From contig CALAXT010000043.1 in assembly GCA_937895435.1 (NCBI GenBank), positions 38,558 to 102,557 of the forward strand: DNA of 64,000 nt. The letters run 5' to 3'. The translations under genes and the position numbers were made by a program. This document shows positions 1-12,063 of the stretch, piece after piece (the stretch's first letter is position 1; every line of letters begins with the position of its first letter). The notes below the pieces were generated by a model. That model saw only the letters and a list, made by a program, of their open reading frames with translations. It made no database searches and was not told the origin of the DNA. This DNA is from an uncultured Paracoccaceae bacterium (lineage in GTDB: Bacteria; Pseudomonadota; Alphaproteobacteria; Rhodobacterales; Rhodobacteraceae).

Positions 1-941
1 CGTGCGCGCAGCTTGGCCACTTGGGCGTGTTGCCGTATCCGCTCGCTGTCAGAGACCTTGAGGTGGCTGATTGAGGTCTTGGCCGCGGCTGCGACGGCTG
101 GTGGTAGGGCCGTGGTAAAGATGAACCCGCTCGCAAAAGACCGGATAAAATCACACAGCGCTGTTGATCCAGTGATATAGCCGCCCATCACGCCAAAGGC
201 TTTGCCCAATGTGCCCTCAATCAGGGTGATCCGGTCAGCCAGCCCTTCGCGTTCTGAAACGCCACCACCGCGTGGCCCATACATGCCGACGGCGTGCACC
301 TCATCAAGATATGTCATGGCACCGTGAGCCTCGGCGACCTCAACAATTTCGCGCATTGGGCAAATATCGCCATCCATGGAATAGACGCTTTCAAACGCTA
401 CAATCTTGGGCCGGTCCGCTGGAATGGCGGCCAGTTTACGGTCAAGATCGCGCCAATCATTGTGTTTCCAAAGTACCTTGTCGGCCCGGCTGTGGCGAAT
501 GCCTTCGATCATGCTGGCATGGTTTTTCTCATCCGACACGATGACGGCACCGGGCAGTCTTGCGCCCAATGTCGACAGTGCCGCCCAGTTCGAAACATAG
601 CCCGACGTGAATAGCAGCGCCGCCTCTTTGCCGTGCAGATCGGCCAGCTCGGCCTCTAGCTGCAGGTGGTGGTGGTTGGTGCCCGAGATGTTGCGCGTGC
701 CCCCTGCACCAGTGCCGCACGATTGAACGGCCTGCACCATCGATTGAACCACATCAGGGTGTTGGCCCATCCCTAGGTAATCATTCGAACACCACACCGT
801 GATTTCCGAAGTTTCGCCACCCTTGTGCAGGTCCGCCCGCGGAAATGACCCGCAGCGACGCTCAAGTTCAGCAAAAACGCGATAGTTGCCTTCGGCTTTC
901 AATTTATCAAGCTGGCTTTGAAAGAGGCTGTTAAAGTCCAT
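1..941 (-). CDS. hemA: 5-aminolevulinate synthase, 3' end cut by window edge
   Basis: HemA condenses glycine and succinyl-CoA to 5-aminolevulinate, the first tetrapyrrole precursor (Shemin pathway), using pyridoxal phosphate in the cytoplasm. About 313 codons are present of the roughly 405 usual for the family; the C-terminus lies beyond the left edge. Visible signatures are a GTGAGGTRN loop, [11 protein letters not shown] around the PLP-ring aspartate, and the TLGKAFG motif, whose lysine at about residue 247 should form the Schiff base. The ATG overlaps the end of puhE by 11 bases, so it is the last visible gene of the bchF-to-hemA superoperon, as in Rhodobacter. Genomes of this group often carry a second isozyme (hemT) elsewhere; the PGC position argues for hemA. 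Confidence 0.96.
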   Translation of the reverse strand, partial: MDFNSLFQSQLDKLKAEGNYRVFAELERRCGSFPRADLHKGGETSEITVWCSNDYLGMGQHPDVVQSMVQAVQSCGTGAGGTRNISGTNHHHLQLEAELADLHGKEAALLFTSGYVSNWAALSTLGARLPGAVIVSDEKNHASMIEGIRHSRADKVLWKHNDWRDLDRKLAAIPADRPKIVAFESVYSMDGDICPMREIVEVAEAHGAMTYLDEVHAVGMYGPRGGGVSEREGLADRITLIEGTLGKAFGVMGGYITGSTALCDFIRSFASGFIFTTALPPAVAAAAKTSISHLKVSDSERIRQHAQVAKLRA

Positions 942-1746
942 TGAAATCCTCATGCACCCGATCTGTTGATGGTGATTTAGGCGTTGGAAGCATCCAACGC
1001 CATAGCTTTTGGTCCGGAAACGGAACAATCATGAACCAATGTTCAATCAAGGCCAACAGCGTCAGTGCTGTTAGCAGCGAATAACCCACTGTCATTGCTT
1101 GGGTTTGTGCAGAAACGGCTCGTTCCATCCAGCATGCGCTGGCAAATGACAAAAGTGTGATGGAAACTGGAAAGACACCAGTGGCTGATGCCCGACGGAA
1201 GTGACTGGTCAAATGGCGCAGCGGGCGTGGCAGCAAATCGGTGTTGATATAGGGCACACCGAAAAACAGGTTTAGTTTTGCTGAAATGCGCGCAAAGAAC
1301 AAAATGGCAAATGTCCACATGGCGAATGTGTTGACCGCACCATGTGAAATGGCCACCAGCATCACCAAGGCGCCCGCCAGCAGCAGTTCATGCCAGGCAA
1401 CTGTGCCCAAGCTGCGCATGAAGCGTTCGCCCAGGGGCACGCCCGGCGGGCAGGGCTGGCGGTTTGGTCCAGTGATCACACCGGACAAAAACGCCAGTTC
1501 AATCCAACCCCAGATAAGCAGGGCTGAGAAAAAACCAACGTAAATGCCCTGTGGGCTTGGATCGAGCACCGAGGCATCTGCCCCCCACACGCCCGCGCCC
1601 AGCATTGGCATGCCCAAAATCACTGACCAAAGATGCTGATCTGGCCCGCCATTGTCTGCCACGCGCACCCGCCAAAGCAAGACGCCCGTGAAAAACCACC
1701 AGGCAAACAGCGCAACGGCCACCGCCAATACAGGATGATCAATCAC
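931..1746 (-). CDS. puhE: putative photosynthetic complex assembly protein PuhE
   Basis: A 271-residue, strongly hydrophobic protein with about seven predicted membrane segments and no enzymatic motif. It matches PuhE (Orf274) in length and in position between acsF and hemA. In Rhodobacter, loss of PuhE alters bacteriochlorophyll accumulation and reaction-centre/LH1 assembly; its exact role is unknown. The start is GTG, chosen because AAGGAG lies about 8 bases upstream and the residues after it ([19 protein letters not shown]) begin the first membrane helix. The stop lies inside the first codons of hemA, so the two are probably translationally coupled. A GC-rich hairpin lies upstream, between it and acsF. 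Confidence 0.9.
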   Translation of the reverse strand: MIDHPVLAVAVALFAWWFFTGVLLWRVRVADNGGPDQHLWSVILGMPMLGAGVWGADASVLDPSPQGIYVGFFSALLIWGWIELAFLSGVITGPNRQPCPPGVPLGERFMRSLGTVAWHELLLAGALVMLVAISHGAVNTFAMWTFAILFFARISAKLNLFFGVPYINTDLLPRPLRHLTSHFRRASATGVFPVSITLLSFASACWMERAVSAQTQAMTVGYSLLTALTLLALIEHWFMIVPFPDQKLWRWMLPTPKSPSTDRVHEDFNGL

Positions 1747-1772
1747 CGAACGCTCCTTTTTGCTCGGATCAA

Positions 1773-1799
1773 GGCCAGCGCGCGCAGTGGCGCGCGGCC
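1773..1799 (-). terminator. intercistronic GC hairpin between acsF and puhE
   Basis: Arms GGCC(A)GCGCGC and GCGCGCGGCC pair over 10 bases with one bulged A and a 6-base loop. No T-run follows on either strand, so it is more likely an mRNA-stabilising or attenuating element within the operon than a full terminator. Function is inference. Confidence 0.35.
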
Positions 1800-1825
1800 C
1801 AGTGCTTTATATGGCGTGTGCCAGA

Positions 1826-2905
1826 TCAATATGCCGGCTCAAGCCGGACGTCTTCCGGCAAAGTGTTGCGTTTGACGGGCAGTGTATAAAGCGCAACAAA
1901 TCCACGCGCGGCGCTGGCCCCAGCCAAAACCCGGCGCAGTGCACCACCAATACCACCTTGGCGTTTGGCTGCATCCATTGCAATAAAAGCGGCATTGATG
2001 CGGCGCAAATTTGGCAGCCAACGTGGGTGGTCAATATCTAGCTCAATTGGAAAGATCTGCCGCGCGATGGTTGATGTTTTGCGGAACACCTCTTGATCAT
2101 ACCATGAGATGTCTACGCCAAGGGCCTTGTGAAATTCGGGCCGAGCGTGATCACGCACCCACATTGTGGCATAAACGGCCGTCAGGAAAAACCGAATCCA
2201 ATAGACGTTCATGCCCGATGTCAGCTTGGGGTCGGTGCGCATCAGCAGGGCGAAGGCCTCGCCATGGCTGAACTCGTCATTGCACCATTCTTTGAACCAT
2301 TTGAAAATTGGGTGGAACCGCTGATCGGGGTTCGCCTCAAGATGGCGATAGATCGTGATATAGCGGGCATAGCCAATTTTTTCGGAGAGATAGGTCGCAT
2401 AAAAGATGAATTTGGGCCGGAAATAGGTGTATTTTTTGGCTTTGGTCAGAAAGCCCAAGTTCACAGCCACGCCCGCTTCGCGCAGCGCATCGTTGATAAA
2501 CCCGGCATGCCGCGCCTCATCCCGGCTCATATAGCTGAAGAGCTCGCAGATATCGGGGTTGTTGCCGCGGCGCTTCATTTCCTTGTAAAGCACGCAGCCC
2601 GAAAACTCGGCGGTGCAAGATGACACCAGAAAATCGATGAATTCGACGCGCAGTGCAGGGTCCATGCCGTCCCAGTCGACCTGATCCCAGTTTTCGTTCT
2701 TTTTAAAATGGCCCTTGTTGGGGTCGCTTTTCATCTGGTTGATCAGCTTGTCCCACTCGGCCCGTATTGGGGTGACATCAATCCTGTCCATTTCATCAAA
2801 GTCGGTCGTGTAGAAACGTGGGTTGAGCAGCGTGGTTTCGGTCGCCATATCGGTTGTGTTGGCGGTGGGGGTGGCTTCGTTCAAGTCAGTCGGATGGGCG
2901 TTCAT
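1826..2905 (-). CDS. acsF: aerobic Mg-protoporphyrin IX monomethyl ester (oxidative) cyclase
   Basis: AcsF builds the fifth (isocyclic) ring of bacteriochlorophyll from Mg-protoporphyrin monomethyl ester, using O2 and a di-iron centre. The 359-residue protein shows the ferritin-like ligand set of the family: Glu100 in SCTAEFSG, the EARH motif of DEARHAGF (129-136), and NDEFSHGE near 209-216. Its start overlaps the preceding 98-codon gene (ATGA). With no bchE in the window, this O2-dependent enzyme is the only ring-E cyclase visible, which fits an aerobic phototroph. In Rhodobacteraceae the enzyme is thought to need an accessory subunit (BciE, or Ycf54 in other lineages); none is recognised here. 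Confidence 0.95.
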   Translation of the reverse strand: MNAHPTDLNEATPTANTTDMATETTLLNPRFYTTDFDEMDRIDVTPIRAEWDKLINQMKSDPNKGHFKKNENWDQVDWDGMDPALRVEFIDFLVSSCTAEFSGCVLYKEMKRRGNNPDICELFSYMSRDEARHAGFINDALREAGVAVNLGFLTKAKKYTYFRPKFIFYATYLSEKIGYARYITIYRHLEANPDQRFHPIFKWFKEWCNDEFSHGEAFALLMRTDPKLTSGMNVYWIRFFLTAVYATMWVRDHARPEFHKALGVDISWYDQEVFRKTSTIARQIFPIELDIDHPRWLPNLRRINAAFIAMDAAKRQGGIGGALRRVLAGASAARGFVALYTLPVKRNTLPEDVRLEPAY

Positions 2906-3198
2906 AGGGTCACCTCTTCAGAAAATGAGAATTCGCACAGTTCCATGAATTCGAAATCACCCGTCATGCGCACCCAAAGCCGTTCCAGCCAAGAGGCCCG
3001 TGTGATGGTTGCGATGCGATCTTCGATAATGACCTCGCCATAGGCGGCGAGAATGGGTGTTCCGTGCACCAGAACCTCGTCGCCGGGATTGATCACGGCG
3101 CCGTTGTTCAGACGGACATGGGCGTACAGACTTTCAAAGCAGTGACTGACTTCGACGGTGCAGGGCACCTTTTCGGCCTTTCTTGAAAATATCGTCAT
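2902..3198 (-). CDS. conserved small PGC protein between puhC and acsF (unknown function)
   Basis: A 98-residue acidic protein read with an AAGGGAA ribosome-binding site just upstream of its ATG. It has no signal peptide or membrane segment. The middle (about 14-65) looks beta-rich, with NPGDEVLVHG and GEVIIEDRIATITRA, and the C-terminus is acidic (CEFSFSEEV). I do not recognise an enzymatic family. Its fixed setting, downstream of puhC and overlapping acsF by 4 bases, suggests a role linked to photosystem assembly or to the cyclase. The sequence shows only the coupling and the lack of motifs; the role is inference. Confidence 0.8.
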   Translation of the reverse strand: MTIFSRKAEKVPCTVEVSHCFESLYAHVRLNNGAVINPGDEVLVHGTPILAAYGEVIIEDRIATITRASWLERLWVRMTGDFEFMELCEFSFSEEVTL

Positions 3199-3222
3199 GG
3201 TTTGGTTCCCTTTAGATGTTTT

Positions 3223-3684
3223 TTATTCGGTCAGCAGCCGTTCAAATGCGGCCTTGTTGTCAGAACCGAAAACGCCCAACTCGACGCTCCAGCCTGTTTC
3301 GGGGTCAAAAAGGGTCAGCCGGCCATTTTCATAGCGTTGCAGGCTGACGGGCGGGTTCCCAGATACACCGCGAATCATCCGTGCCCGTGTCAGACCATTT
3401 TGAACAACTGTGATAAAGCCACCGTGGGGCAGATCAGCCAGGATAGCGCCATCGGCGGTGCGCACGGTGACGGCTTTGGCGTCATGGCCCTGCAAAATTA
3501 CAGAGCGTTCTGATGAAATGGGCGTCACTTTTGGTTGTCCGCTGGGTGTGCGGTCAGTGATGACGGCAGCACCAACGATGGCTACTGTGGCGACGGCCAG
3601 CGCGAGCATAGCGCGCAGTAAAACAACTGGGATCTTTTCGCGCTCATCTTTGGGGCGCTGCGCTGATGGCAGGACAAAGGTCAT
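3223..3684 (-). CDS. puhC: photosynthetic complex assembly protein PuhC
   Basis: PuhC is a membrane-anchored factor needed for proper LH1 and core-complex organisation in Rhodobacter capsulatus. The 153-residue product has a cytoplasmic N-terminus, one transmembrane helix at about 25-45 (LLRAMLALAVATVAIVGAAV), and a periplasmic domain of beta strands that includes SVILQGHDAKAVTVRTADG, typical of the family. The start has a strong GAGGAG site about 6 bases upstream. It lies 12 bases after puhB in the puhABC block. Length (about 150-160) and gene order agree with PuhC. Confidence 0.9.
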   Translation of the reverse strand: MTFVLPSAQRPKDEREKIPVVLLRAMLALAVATVAIVGAAVITDRTPSGQPKVTPISSERSVILQGHDAKAVTVRTADGAILADLPHGGFITVVQNGLTRARMIRGVSGNPPVSLQRYENGRLTLFDPETGWSVELGVFGSDNKAAFERLLTE

Positions 3685-3696
3685 GATGTGGCTCCT

Positions 3697-4347
3697 CTAT
3701 TCCGCGGCAACAGTGTTGGCCTGCGCAGCGTGGCTGCTGCGTGCCGATTGGTTGCGCGCTGTGATCAGGTTCATCTGTGCCGCTTTGCTGAGCAGGGCGG
3801 CCACGTCTGTGGCATTTGAAATGCAGCGCAGTGCTGGTTCTGGGTGGCGCATATGCCACGGCCGAACATGTGGCCAGCAGATGATGTAAGACAATTTGGT
3901 ATTATCCAAAGGGCGCAGGGCAATCGTGCCGCTGTCGCCGGGGCCCTTGGCCAGATCAGCCGAAGCAATCTGGCTGAAAGGCAGGTTCAGCGTGATGCTA
4001 AGGGCAGCCCCAATCCGCATGACAACGCGGGCCGATGTGATGCTATAGACTGTGGCGCGGGCGCTGGCCCAGGCCAACAGCAAAACCACCCCACAGCCCA
4101 ATAGCCCAAGACCGACATAGGGCAGCGCTTTGGCCAGCGCCAAGGTGGCGCCGCCATCCGAAAATCCAGCCGCCGCCCGCCAGATGACGATCAGCACAAA
4201 ATAGCCTGCCAGCCAGTCCAGCCCAAAGGCCGAACGGGCAAGCAGCAGGGTTCCGGGCCGCCCTTGCCACAGCAACTCTTCCCCTTCGGGCAAGTGCTCG
4301 GGAAGCCCGGGAACTGGTTCGAATTTGAAGTCATCATGGTTAGACAC
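3697..4347 (-). CDS. puhB: photosynthetic complex assembly protein PuhB
   Basis: PuhB is a membrane protein that assists reaction-centre assembly in Rhodobacter. The 216-residue product opens with a conserved soluble stretch (EPVPGLPEHLPEGEELLWQG), then has two or three hydrophobic segments (about 48-70 and 82-104) and a C-terminal PH-like region ending in an alanine-rich tail. The start is GTG with AAGGGGAA placed about 8 bases before it. The gene lies 30 bases after puhA. The bacterial PH-like assignment comes from knowledge of the family; the membrane segments are seen directly. Confidence 0.9.
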   Translation of the reverse strand: MSNHDDFKFEPVPGLPEHLPEGEELLWQGRPGTLLLARSAFGLDWLAGYFVLIVIWRAAAGFSDGGATLALAKALPYVGLGLLGCGVVLLLAWASARATVYSITSARVVMRIGAALSITLNLPFSQIASADLAKGPGDSGTIALRPLDNTKLSYIICWPHVRPWHMRHPEPALRCISNATDVAALLSKAAQMNLITARNQSARSSHAAQANTVAAE

Positions 4348-4377
4348 GGTCGGTTCCCCTTTGTTATTTTTTTGACA

Positions 4378-5151
4378 TCAGCCGAAAAGAACTTGCCAAC
4401 GATTGGACCGCTTTTCGGCCCCATACATCACACCGCCGGCCACAAAGCCGCTGATCTTATCTTCTTCCAGCAATGACACTTCATCGTTTGATTTGTGCTG
4501 CGGGATTCCTGCAAACATGTCAGATATCAGGGCGTTGACAACGACACGGTTGAATTCAATGCTTACCATTGGCATTGGCACCAGTCGTTTGCCATCAGCC
4601 CCCAGATCAATCTCAAGATAGCGCACCAATTGTTCTGGCACGTCGACCCACATATCGCTGACGGTACCAACGATCTTTAAATCGCCCGCCTGCACCTGCA
4701 TGCCGCGTGGATCACGGCCTGCGGAGACGTGAAAGCCCGCAGCCTGTGCCATTGGCCGGATCTTGGCATGGCCATGGCCATCAAGCTCAGGCACATCGCG
4801 GCGTGGTGCCCATGCGGCGGGGCCAACACCATCGACCATCGGATCGCCGGTTGGGGCGTGGGGGAAGCCTTCGGAGACAGCCGTGCGTGCCATGGCAAGT
4901 TCGCGGGCCTCACGTTCACCATTGGGCACGGTGACCTCACCCCGGCCATGGGGCAGAAGAAAGGTCTTGGGGCTTGGCAGCGGGAATGGGCCCTGATTGG
5001 GGGCGGTTTGGCCGTCGTCGGTTTCCAGCGGATAGCCTTCGCGCATGTTTTCAGTTTGCAGATAGTACACAAGCATCGCGAAAAAGCCCCAAAACAGCCA
5101 AATCGCCAAGCTTGCCAGATCAAAATTTCCAAAGAACGTTGTTCCAACCAT
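4378..5151 (-). CDS. puhA: photosynthetic reaction centre H subunit
   Basis: PuhA caps the cytoplasmic side of the L/M reaction-centre core and guides proton transfer to quinone QB. The 257-residue protein has the classic architecture: a short periplasmic N-terminus, one transmembrane helix at about 12-32 ([20 protein letters not shown]), the following [12 protein letters not shown] motif, and a large cytoplasmic PRC-barrel domain with [19 protein letters not shown]. The ATG is in a GGAG-containing context, 18 bases after lhaA. The length matches Rhodobacter PuhA (about 254-260). The puf genes for L and M lie some 31 kb away at the other end of the cluster. Confidence 0.97.
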   Translation of the reverse strand: MVGTTFFGNFDLASLAIWLFWGFFAMLVYYLQTENMREGYPLETDDGQTAPNQGPFPLPSPKTFLLPHGRGEVTVPNGEREARELAMARTAVSEGFPHAPTGDPMVDGVGPAAWAPRRDVPELDGHGHAKIRPMAQAAGFHVSAGRDPRGMQVQAGDLKIVGTVSDMWVDVPEQLVRYLEIDLGADGKRLVPMPMVSIEFNRVVVNALISDMFAGIPQHKSNDEVSLLEEDKISGFVAGGVMYGAEKRSNRWQVLFG

Positions 5152-5169
5152 TTCGAGTCTCCTTCATGG

Positions 5170-6627
5170 TCAGGTGGGGAAGTCGGCAAGGCCAATTTTG
5201 GCCGCGCCTTCGTCACGGGTTGCACCCAATATCTTGGTCCGCACTAATGGGCCAAGAAGCATGAGCGTGATAAATAGAAACGCAATTTCAATATGATAGA
5301 CGAAAGTGTAGCCGATGGCAGGTGTGGCAAGCCCTTGGCCTGCGCTGCCAGATCCGGCCCAATGGCTGACCACATCGCGCAGCGTGCCACCCACAACCGT
5401 GGCCAGTCCCGCAGCGGATGCCTGTGCCGCACCCCATGCCCCCAGCGTCAGCCCACGTCCAGCCAGGCCCTCTGATGGCATGCCCATGGCCGCAGTCAGG
5501 GTTGAAACCGAAAACAACCCATTGCCCAAGCCAATGGTGCAGGCCCCTGCAAAAAAGAGGGCGTCTGAGCCCAAAGGATTTGCGAAAATAACCGCCGAAA
5601 ACGCCCCCACACCAATCAAAAGCCCGCGCGCTGCCATGCGAAAAACATCCATACCCTGCGCCAACCAGCGCGCGGCCAGCCCAAAGCCCGCCAGCGCCCC
5701 CGCCGCCCACATCGCGGTCAGCAGCGTTGTGGTGGCCACTGATAGGCCCAGAATTTCGCCGCCATAAGGTTCCAGCAACACGTCTTGCATTGAAAACCCA
5801 AAGCTGCCGGTGGCGACAACCGCCATCAAACGGCCGATCTGGCTGTTGGCCATCAGCCTGCGCCAGGCTGACTGAAAGCTGGGCCGGGGCGCCGCGCGTT
5901 CTTCAGGGGTCATCGGGCGCAGCTTTTCTTGTTTCCACAGCGCGATCAGGTTCAGCACCAGCGTCGCAATGGCGCAGCTTTGCACCACGCGGATCAGGCG
6001 CAAGTCGGAAAAATCGCGCAAAAGCCAGCCGACGATAATCGACGAAATGCCCATGCCCAACAAAAGCATCACATAAAGCAGGGCAACAACGCGTGGCCGA
6101 GTTTCATCGTCGGCACGGTCTGAGGCCAGTGCCAGCCCGGCTGTTTGGGTCATATGCAGGCCAACACCTGTCATGATAAATGCCATGGCGGCCAAAACCT
6201 CGCCCGCCCATGTCGGGCCCAAATACTGGTCGCCCCCCAACACGATCAGTGAAAATGGCATAATGGCCAGCCCGCCCATTTGCCAAAGCGAGCCGAACCA
6301 CAAATAAGGCACCCGCTTCCAGCCAAGGGCGCTGCGATAGGTGTCTGAGCGAAAGCCCAAAATTGTGCGAAATGGTGCAGCCAAAACTGGCAGGGCGATC
6401 ATCAGGGCCACGATGGTGGCCGAAACAGACAGTTCAACGATCATCACGCGGTTTAACGTGCCCAGCAACAAAACACTGGCCATACCAACAGATACTTGAA
6501 ACAGCGACAGGCGTAGCAATTGCCCCAGCGGCAGCCCCTTTGAGGCGGCATCCGCAAAGGGCAGGGATGCAAAGGTCAATTGCTTGAGCTGTTTCTTGCC
6601 CAGTATCACGGCAGATACTCCATACAT
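5170..6627 (-). CDS. lhaA: light-harvesting complex assembly protein LhaA (BCD-family MFS)
   Basis: LhaA assists assembly of LH1 and is a PucC relative in the BCD branch of the major facilitator superfamily. The 485-residue protein has about twelve membrane helices, with LLLGTLNRVMIVELSVSAT in helix 1 and the FRSDTYRSALGWKRVPYLW loop between helices 2 and 3, both typical of PucC/LhaA. The start lies 22 bases inside bchM, indicating coupling. A second, shorter BCD-family protein lies near bchG at 15.3 kb. Direct transport of a substrate is not established for the family. Confidence 0.93.
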   Translation of the reverse strand: MYGVSAVILGKKQLKQLTFASLPFADAASKGLPLGQLLRLSLFQVSVGMASVLLLGTLNRVMIVELSVSATIVALMIALPVLAAPFRTILGFRSDTYRSALGWKRVPYLWFGSLWQMGGLAIMPFSLIVLGGDQYLGPTWAGEVLAAMAFIMTGVGLHMTQTAGLALASDRADDETRPRVVALLYVMLLLGMGISSIIVGWLLRDFSDLRLIRVVQSCAIATLVLNLIALWKQEKLRPMTPEERAAPRPSFQSAWRRLMANSQIGRLMAVVATGSFGFSMQDVLLEPYGGEILGLSVATTTLLTAMWAAGALAGFGLAARWLAQGMDVFRMAARGLLIGVGAFSAVIFANPLGSDALFFAGACTIGLGNGLFSVSTLTAAMGMPSEGLAGRGLTLGAWGAAQASAAGLATVVGGTLRDVVSHWAGSGSAGQGLATPAIGYTFVYHIEIAFLFITLMLLGPLVRTKILGATRDEGAAKIGLADFPT

Positions 6628-7276
6628 TCTGAAATGTAGAATCCGCGCGTAACCCGGGCCACCCGCTTTAGGCGGTTGCCTGGCCCCTGACGGCGCAGGG
6701 TGCCAAGCGCATGTGGGATCATGATGGGGGATCGGTCTGAGCGTGGGAACAATTTGCCCAGTGTAAAAAATGTCATCAAGAACGGCGTGCGGGGGGCTAC
6801 TGTAAAGATGATACCGGCTGATGTGCGCGCGCCCAATTGTTCCAGTGCACGGGCAATATCATTGGCCTCGTAGTAAATAAGACTGTCCATCGCCAACACA
6901 AAATCAAAATTGCCATGATGGTCGCTGAGCATATCGCCATTGGCAAAGCGCACGCGATGGCGGTGGGCTTCGGGCAGGCGGTCATGCGCGATTTTCACCA
7001 GTGAAGGCGAGATATCCACCGCTGTCACATCAGCGCCACGTGCTGCCAGCTCTGCCGTCATCTGGCCTGCGCCACAGCCTGCATCCAGTACCCGCACTCC
7101 GTTCAAGTCTTGCGGCAGGCGCGACAGCATGACGGCCCGCATCTGATCGCGGCCCTCGCGCACCGTCTGGCGAATCCGGCTGACCGGCGCGTCTGAGGTC
7201 AGACGTTCCCAAACGCGGGTAGCGGTGCGGTCAAAGTAATCTTCGACCCTTGCACGGGTGGCAGCGTATTCTGGCA

Positions 7277-7277
<1 letters not shown>
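6606..7277 (-). CDS. bchM: Mg-protoporphyrin IX O-methyltransferase
   Basis: BchM transfers a methyl group from S-adenosylmethionine to the C13 propionate of Mg-protoporphyrin IX, preparing the substrate of AcsF. The 223-residue protein shows the SAM-binding motif I VLDAGCGAGQM near residue 65 and later VTAVDIS and NGDML, with length and ending (FYISECMEYLP) typical of BchM. I chose the ATG that overlaps the bchL stop by one base (TGATG); a TTG one codon upstream is also possible. In Rhodobacter the Mg-chelatase H subunit works directly with BchM, but bchH is not present nearby here. Confidence 0.95.
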
Positions 7278-8236
<959 letters not shown>

Positions 8237-9838
8237 TTAACGCGCATAATGGGCCTTTGCCTCATAAAGCGTGTCGACGCTGATCTGTTGTATGCCGCGC
8301 AAGTTGGCAAACGCTTCCGTGTTGCGCCGCGCTTTGCCCCGCACAAAAAACGGGATTTTGCGCAGCTCTGATTCAGCGTCACCGAGCCAGATTGGTGTAT
8401 CTGAGACGGCTTGTTGGGGGGCTGAGGTGGCGGGCATCGAGCCCCCCCCCTCAGCGCCGCCCGCAGCGGGTTCGGCGGCGGCGAGATCGGGAGGGGCGGC
8501 GGTTTGCGGCGCAGGATTGCTGTGATGCGACAGGCCGCCGTGATGTGAGGGGCCTGCGGCATCGTTGAATTCAAAATCATTGCGGAACATGTGCAACAGA
8601 TGTTCCTCAAGGCCCATGACCAGCGGGTGGACCCAAGTATCAAAGAGCACGTTTGCGCCCTCAAAGCCCATTTGTGGCGAGTAACGGGCAGGAAAATCCT
8701 GCACGTGGACAGGGGCCGAGATGACAGCGCAGGGAATACCCATGCGTTTGCCGATGTGGCGTTCCATCTGTGTGCCGAGGATCAGTTCGGGTTGAAGATC
8801 TGCGATGGCCTGTTCGACCTCAAGATAGTCATCGGTGATCAGCGGCGTAACGCCAAATTCCTTGGCCAAGGCGCGCATTGGGCGCGCGAATTCGCGGTTA
8901 TAGCAGCCCATCCCCACGACATCGAAGCCGATTTCATCACGGGCCACCCGGGCGGCTGCCATGACGTGGCTTGCATCGCCAAAGATAAAGACACGTTTGC
9001 CGGTGAGGTATGTGCTGTCAACCGAGGCCGCCCACCAAGGCTGGCGCAGGCGACTGTCATCGACCGGGGTGGTGAGGCCGGTGAGTGCGCGGATTTCGGC
9101 AATGAAGGCGCGGGTTGCCTGTGCCCCGATCGGGATGGTTTTGGTGAAAGGCTGGCCAAGGGTTTTTTCGCACCAGCGGGCAGCAGATTCGCCAGTTTCA
9201 GGGTAGAGCAGCACGTTGAAATGTGCAGATCCAAGCTTGGTGATATCGCTTGGACATGCGCCCATCGGTGCGGTTACATTGATCCGCACACCCATTTCAT
9301 CAAGTAGGGCCGTTATTTCGGCGACATCGTCGCGGTGGCGAAAGCCAAGGCCCGTTGGCCCCAGAATATTGCAACTGATATCGGCACTGCGCGCCATCGG
9401 GCGGGCGAGGGCACGAGCAATTTGGAGAAAGGTTTCATCTGCGCCAAAGTTTTCTTTGCGCTGATAGCTGGGCAGTTCGAGTGGAATGACTGGGATGGGC
9501 AGCCCCAAAGCCTCGGCCAGGCCGCCCGGATCGTCTTGGATCAATTCAGCCGTGCAGGAGGCGCCAACGATCATCGCTTCGGGACGAAAGCGGGCGTAGG
9601 CATCTGCACAAGCGGATTTGAAAAGATTTGCGGTATCAGAGCCCAGATCGCGGGCTTGGAATGTGGTGTAGGTGACCGGGGGGCGCTGGTTGCGGCGCTC
9701 AATCATGGTGAAGAGCAGATCAGCATAGGTGTCGCCTTGGGGGGCGTGGAGCACGAAATGCAGCCCTTTCATGCCAGTGGCAACGCGCATGGCGCCGACA
9801 TGGGGTGGGCCTTCATATGTCCAAAGCGCTAGTTTCAT
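8237..9838 (-). CDS. bchB: light-independent protochlorophyllide reductase subunit B
   Basis: BchB is one half of the nitrogenase-MoFe-like BchN-BchB catalytic core and contributes cluster ligands and the catalytic C-terminal helix. The product has 533 residues, starting [18 protein letters not shown] behind an AAGGA site; an upstream extension of the frame is spurious. It includes [12 protein letters not shown] with a cluster cysteine, and the ending [19 protein letters not shown]... typical of BchB. Before that ending there is a long Ala/Pro/Gly-rich linker (about residues 440-490) coded partly by a run of nine G, which makes the protein a little longer than the usual 515-525 residues. Confidence 0.96.
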   Translation of the reverse strand: MKLALWTYEGPPHVGAMRVATGMKGLHFVLHAPQGDTYADLLFTMIERRNQRPPVTYTTFQARDLGSDTANLFKSACADAYARFRPEAMIVGASCTAELIQDDPGGLAEALGLPIPVIPLELPSYQRKENFGADETFLQIARALARPMARSADISCNILGPTGLGFRHRDDVAEITALLDEMGVRINVTAPMGACPSDITKLGSAHFNVLLYPETGESAARWCEKTLGQPFTKTIPIGAQATRAFIAEIRALTGLTTPVDDSRLRQPWWAASVDSTYLTGKRVFIFGDASHVMAAARVARDEIGFDVVGMGCYNREFARPMRALAKEFGVTPLITDDYLEVEQAIADLQPELILGTQMERHIGKRMGIPCAVISAPVHVQDFPARYSPQMGFEGANVLFDTWVHPLVMGLEEHLLHMFRNDFEFNDAAGPSHHGGLSHHSNPAPQTAAPPDLAAAEPAAGGAEGGGSMPATSAPQQAVSDTPIWLGDAESELRKIPFFVRGKARRNTEAFANLRGIQQISVDTLYEAKAHYAR

Positions 9839-9908
9839 GAGAAATCCTTGGGGGCTCTGCCCCCGCGGGGCAAAGCCCCGCCCCCCCGGGATATTTTGCA
9901 ACAGAAGA
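9839..9908 (+). repeat. GC-rich intergenic repeat, copy 1 (bchN-bchB gap)
   Basis: The gap between bchN and bchB holds GGGGGCTCTGCCCCCGCGGGG, a nested inverted repeat, then GCCCCGCCCCCCC and the conserved end CGGGATATTTTGCAACAGAA. A related element with the end GGGATATTTTCAAACGAAAG lies between bchY and bchZ. Both read the same way on the plus strand although the host genes face opposite ways. Similar GGGATATTTTT elements are scattered in Rhodobacteraceae genomes, to my knowledge; the copies here look like members of such a family. Confidence 0.55.
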
Positions 9909-9923
9909 TGAGTGAGATATGGG

Positions 9924-11882
<1,959 letters not shown>

Positions 11883-11961
11883 TCATATAATATATTGAAG
11901 ATAAACAGTAAAATGTGATAAATGTTCCCAAGTATTTCTTTTGTGATTGGGATATTTAAGA

Positions 11962-11987
11962 ATAATGTCAAATATATTTGACATTAT
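11962..11987. promoter_or_regulatory. perfect 26-base palindrome containing the aerR PpsR operator
   Basis: The core TGTCAAATATATTTGACA (11966-11983) is a fully symmetric TGT-N12-ACA site, and symmetry continues four bases on each side, giving a 26-base perfect palindrome. It lies about 80 bases upstream of the aerR start. Symmetry beyond the consensus suggests a high-affinity operator; affinity is inference. Confidence 0.85.
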
Positions 11988-12063
11988 CGCCGTCATGTCA
12001 GAGGATTGAGCTGCGTGGCACCGGCACATCCGATGGGCGGTGGCGCCGAAGCGGGGACGTGCC

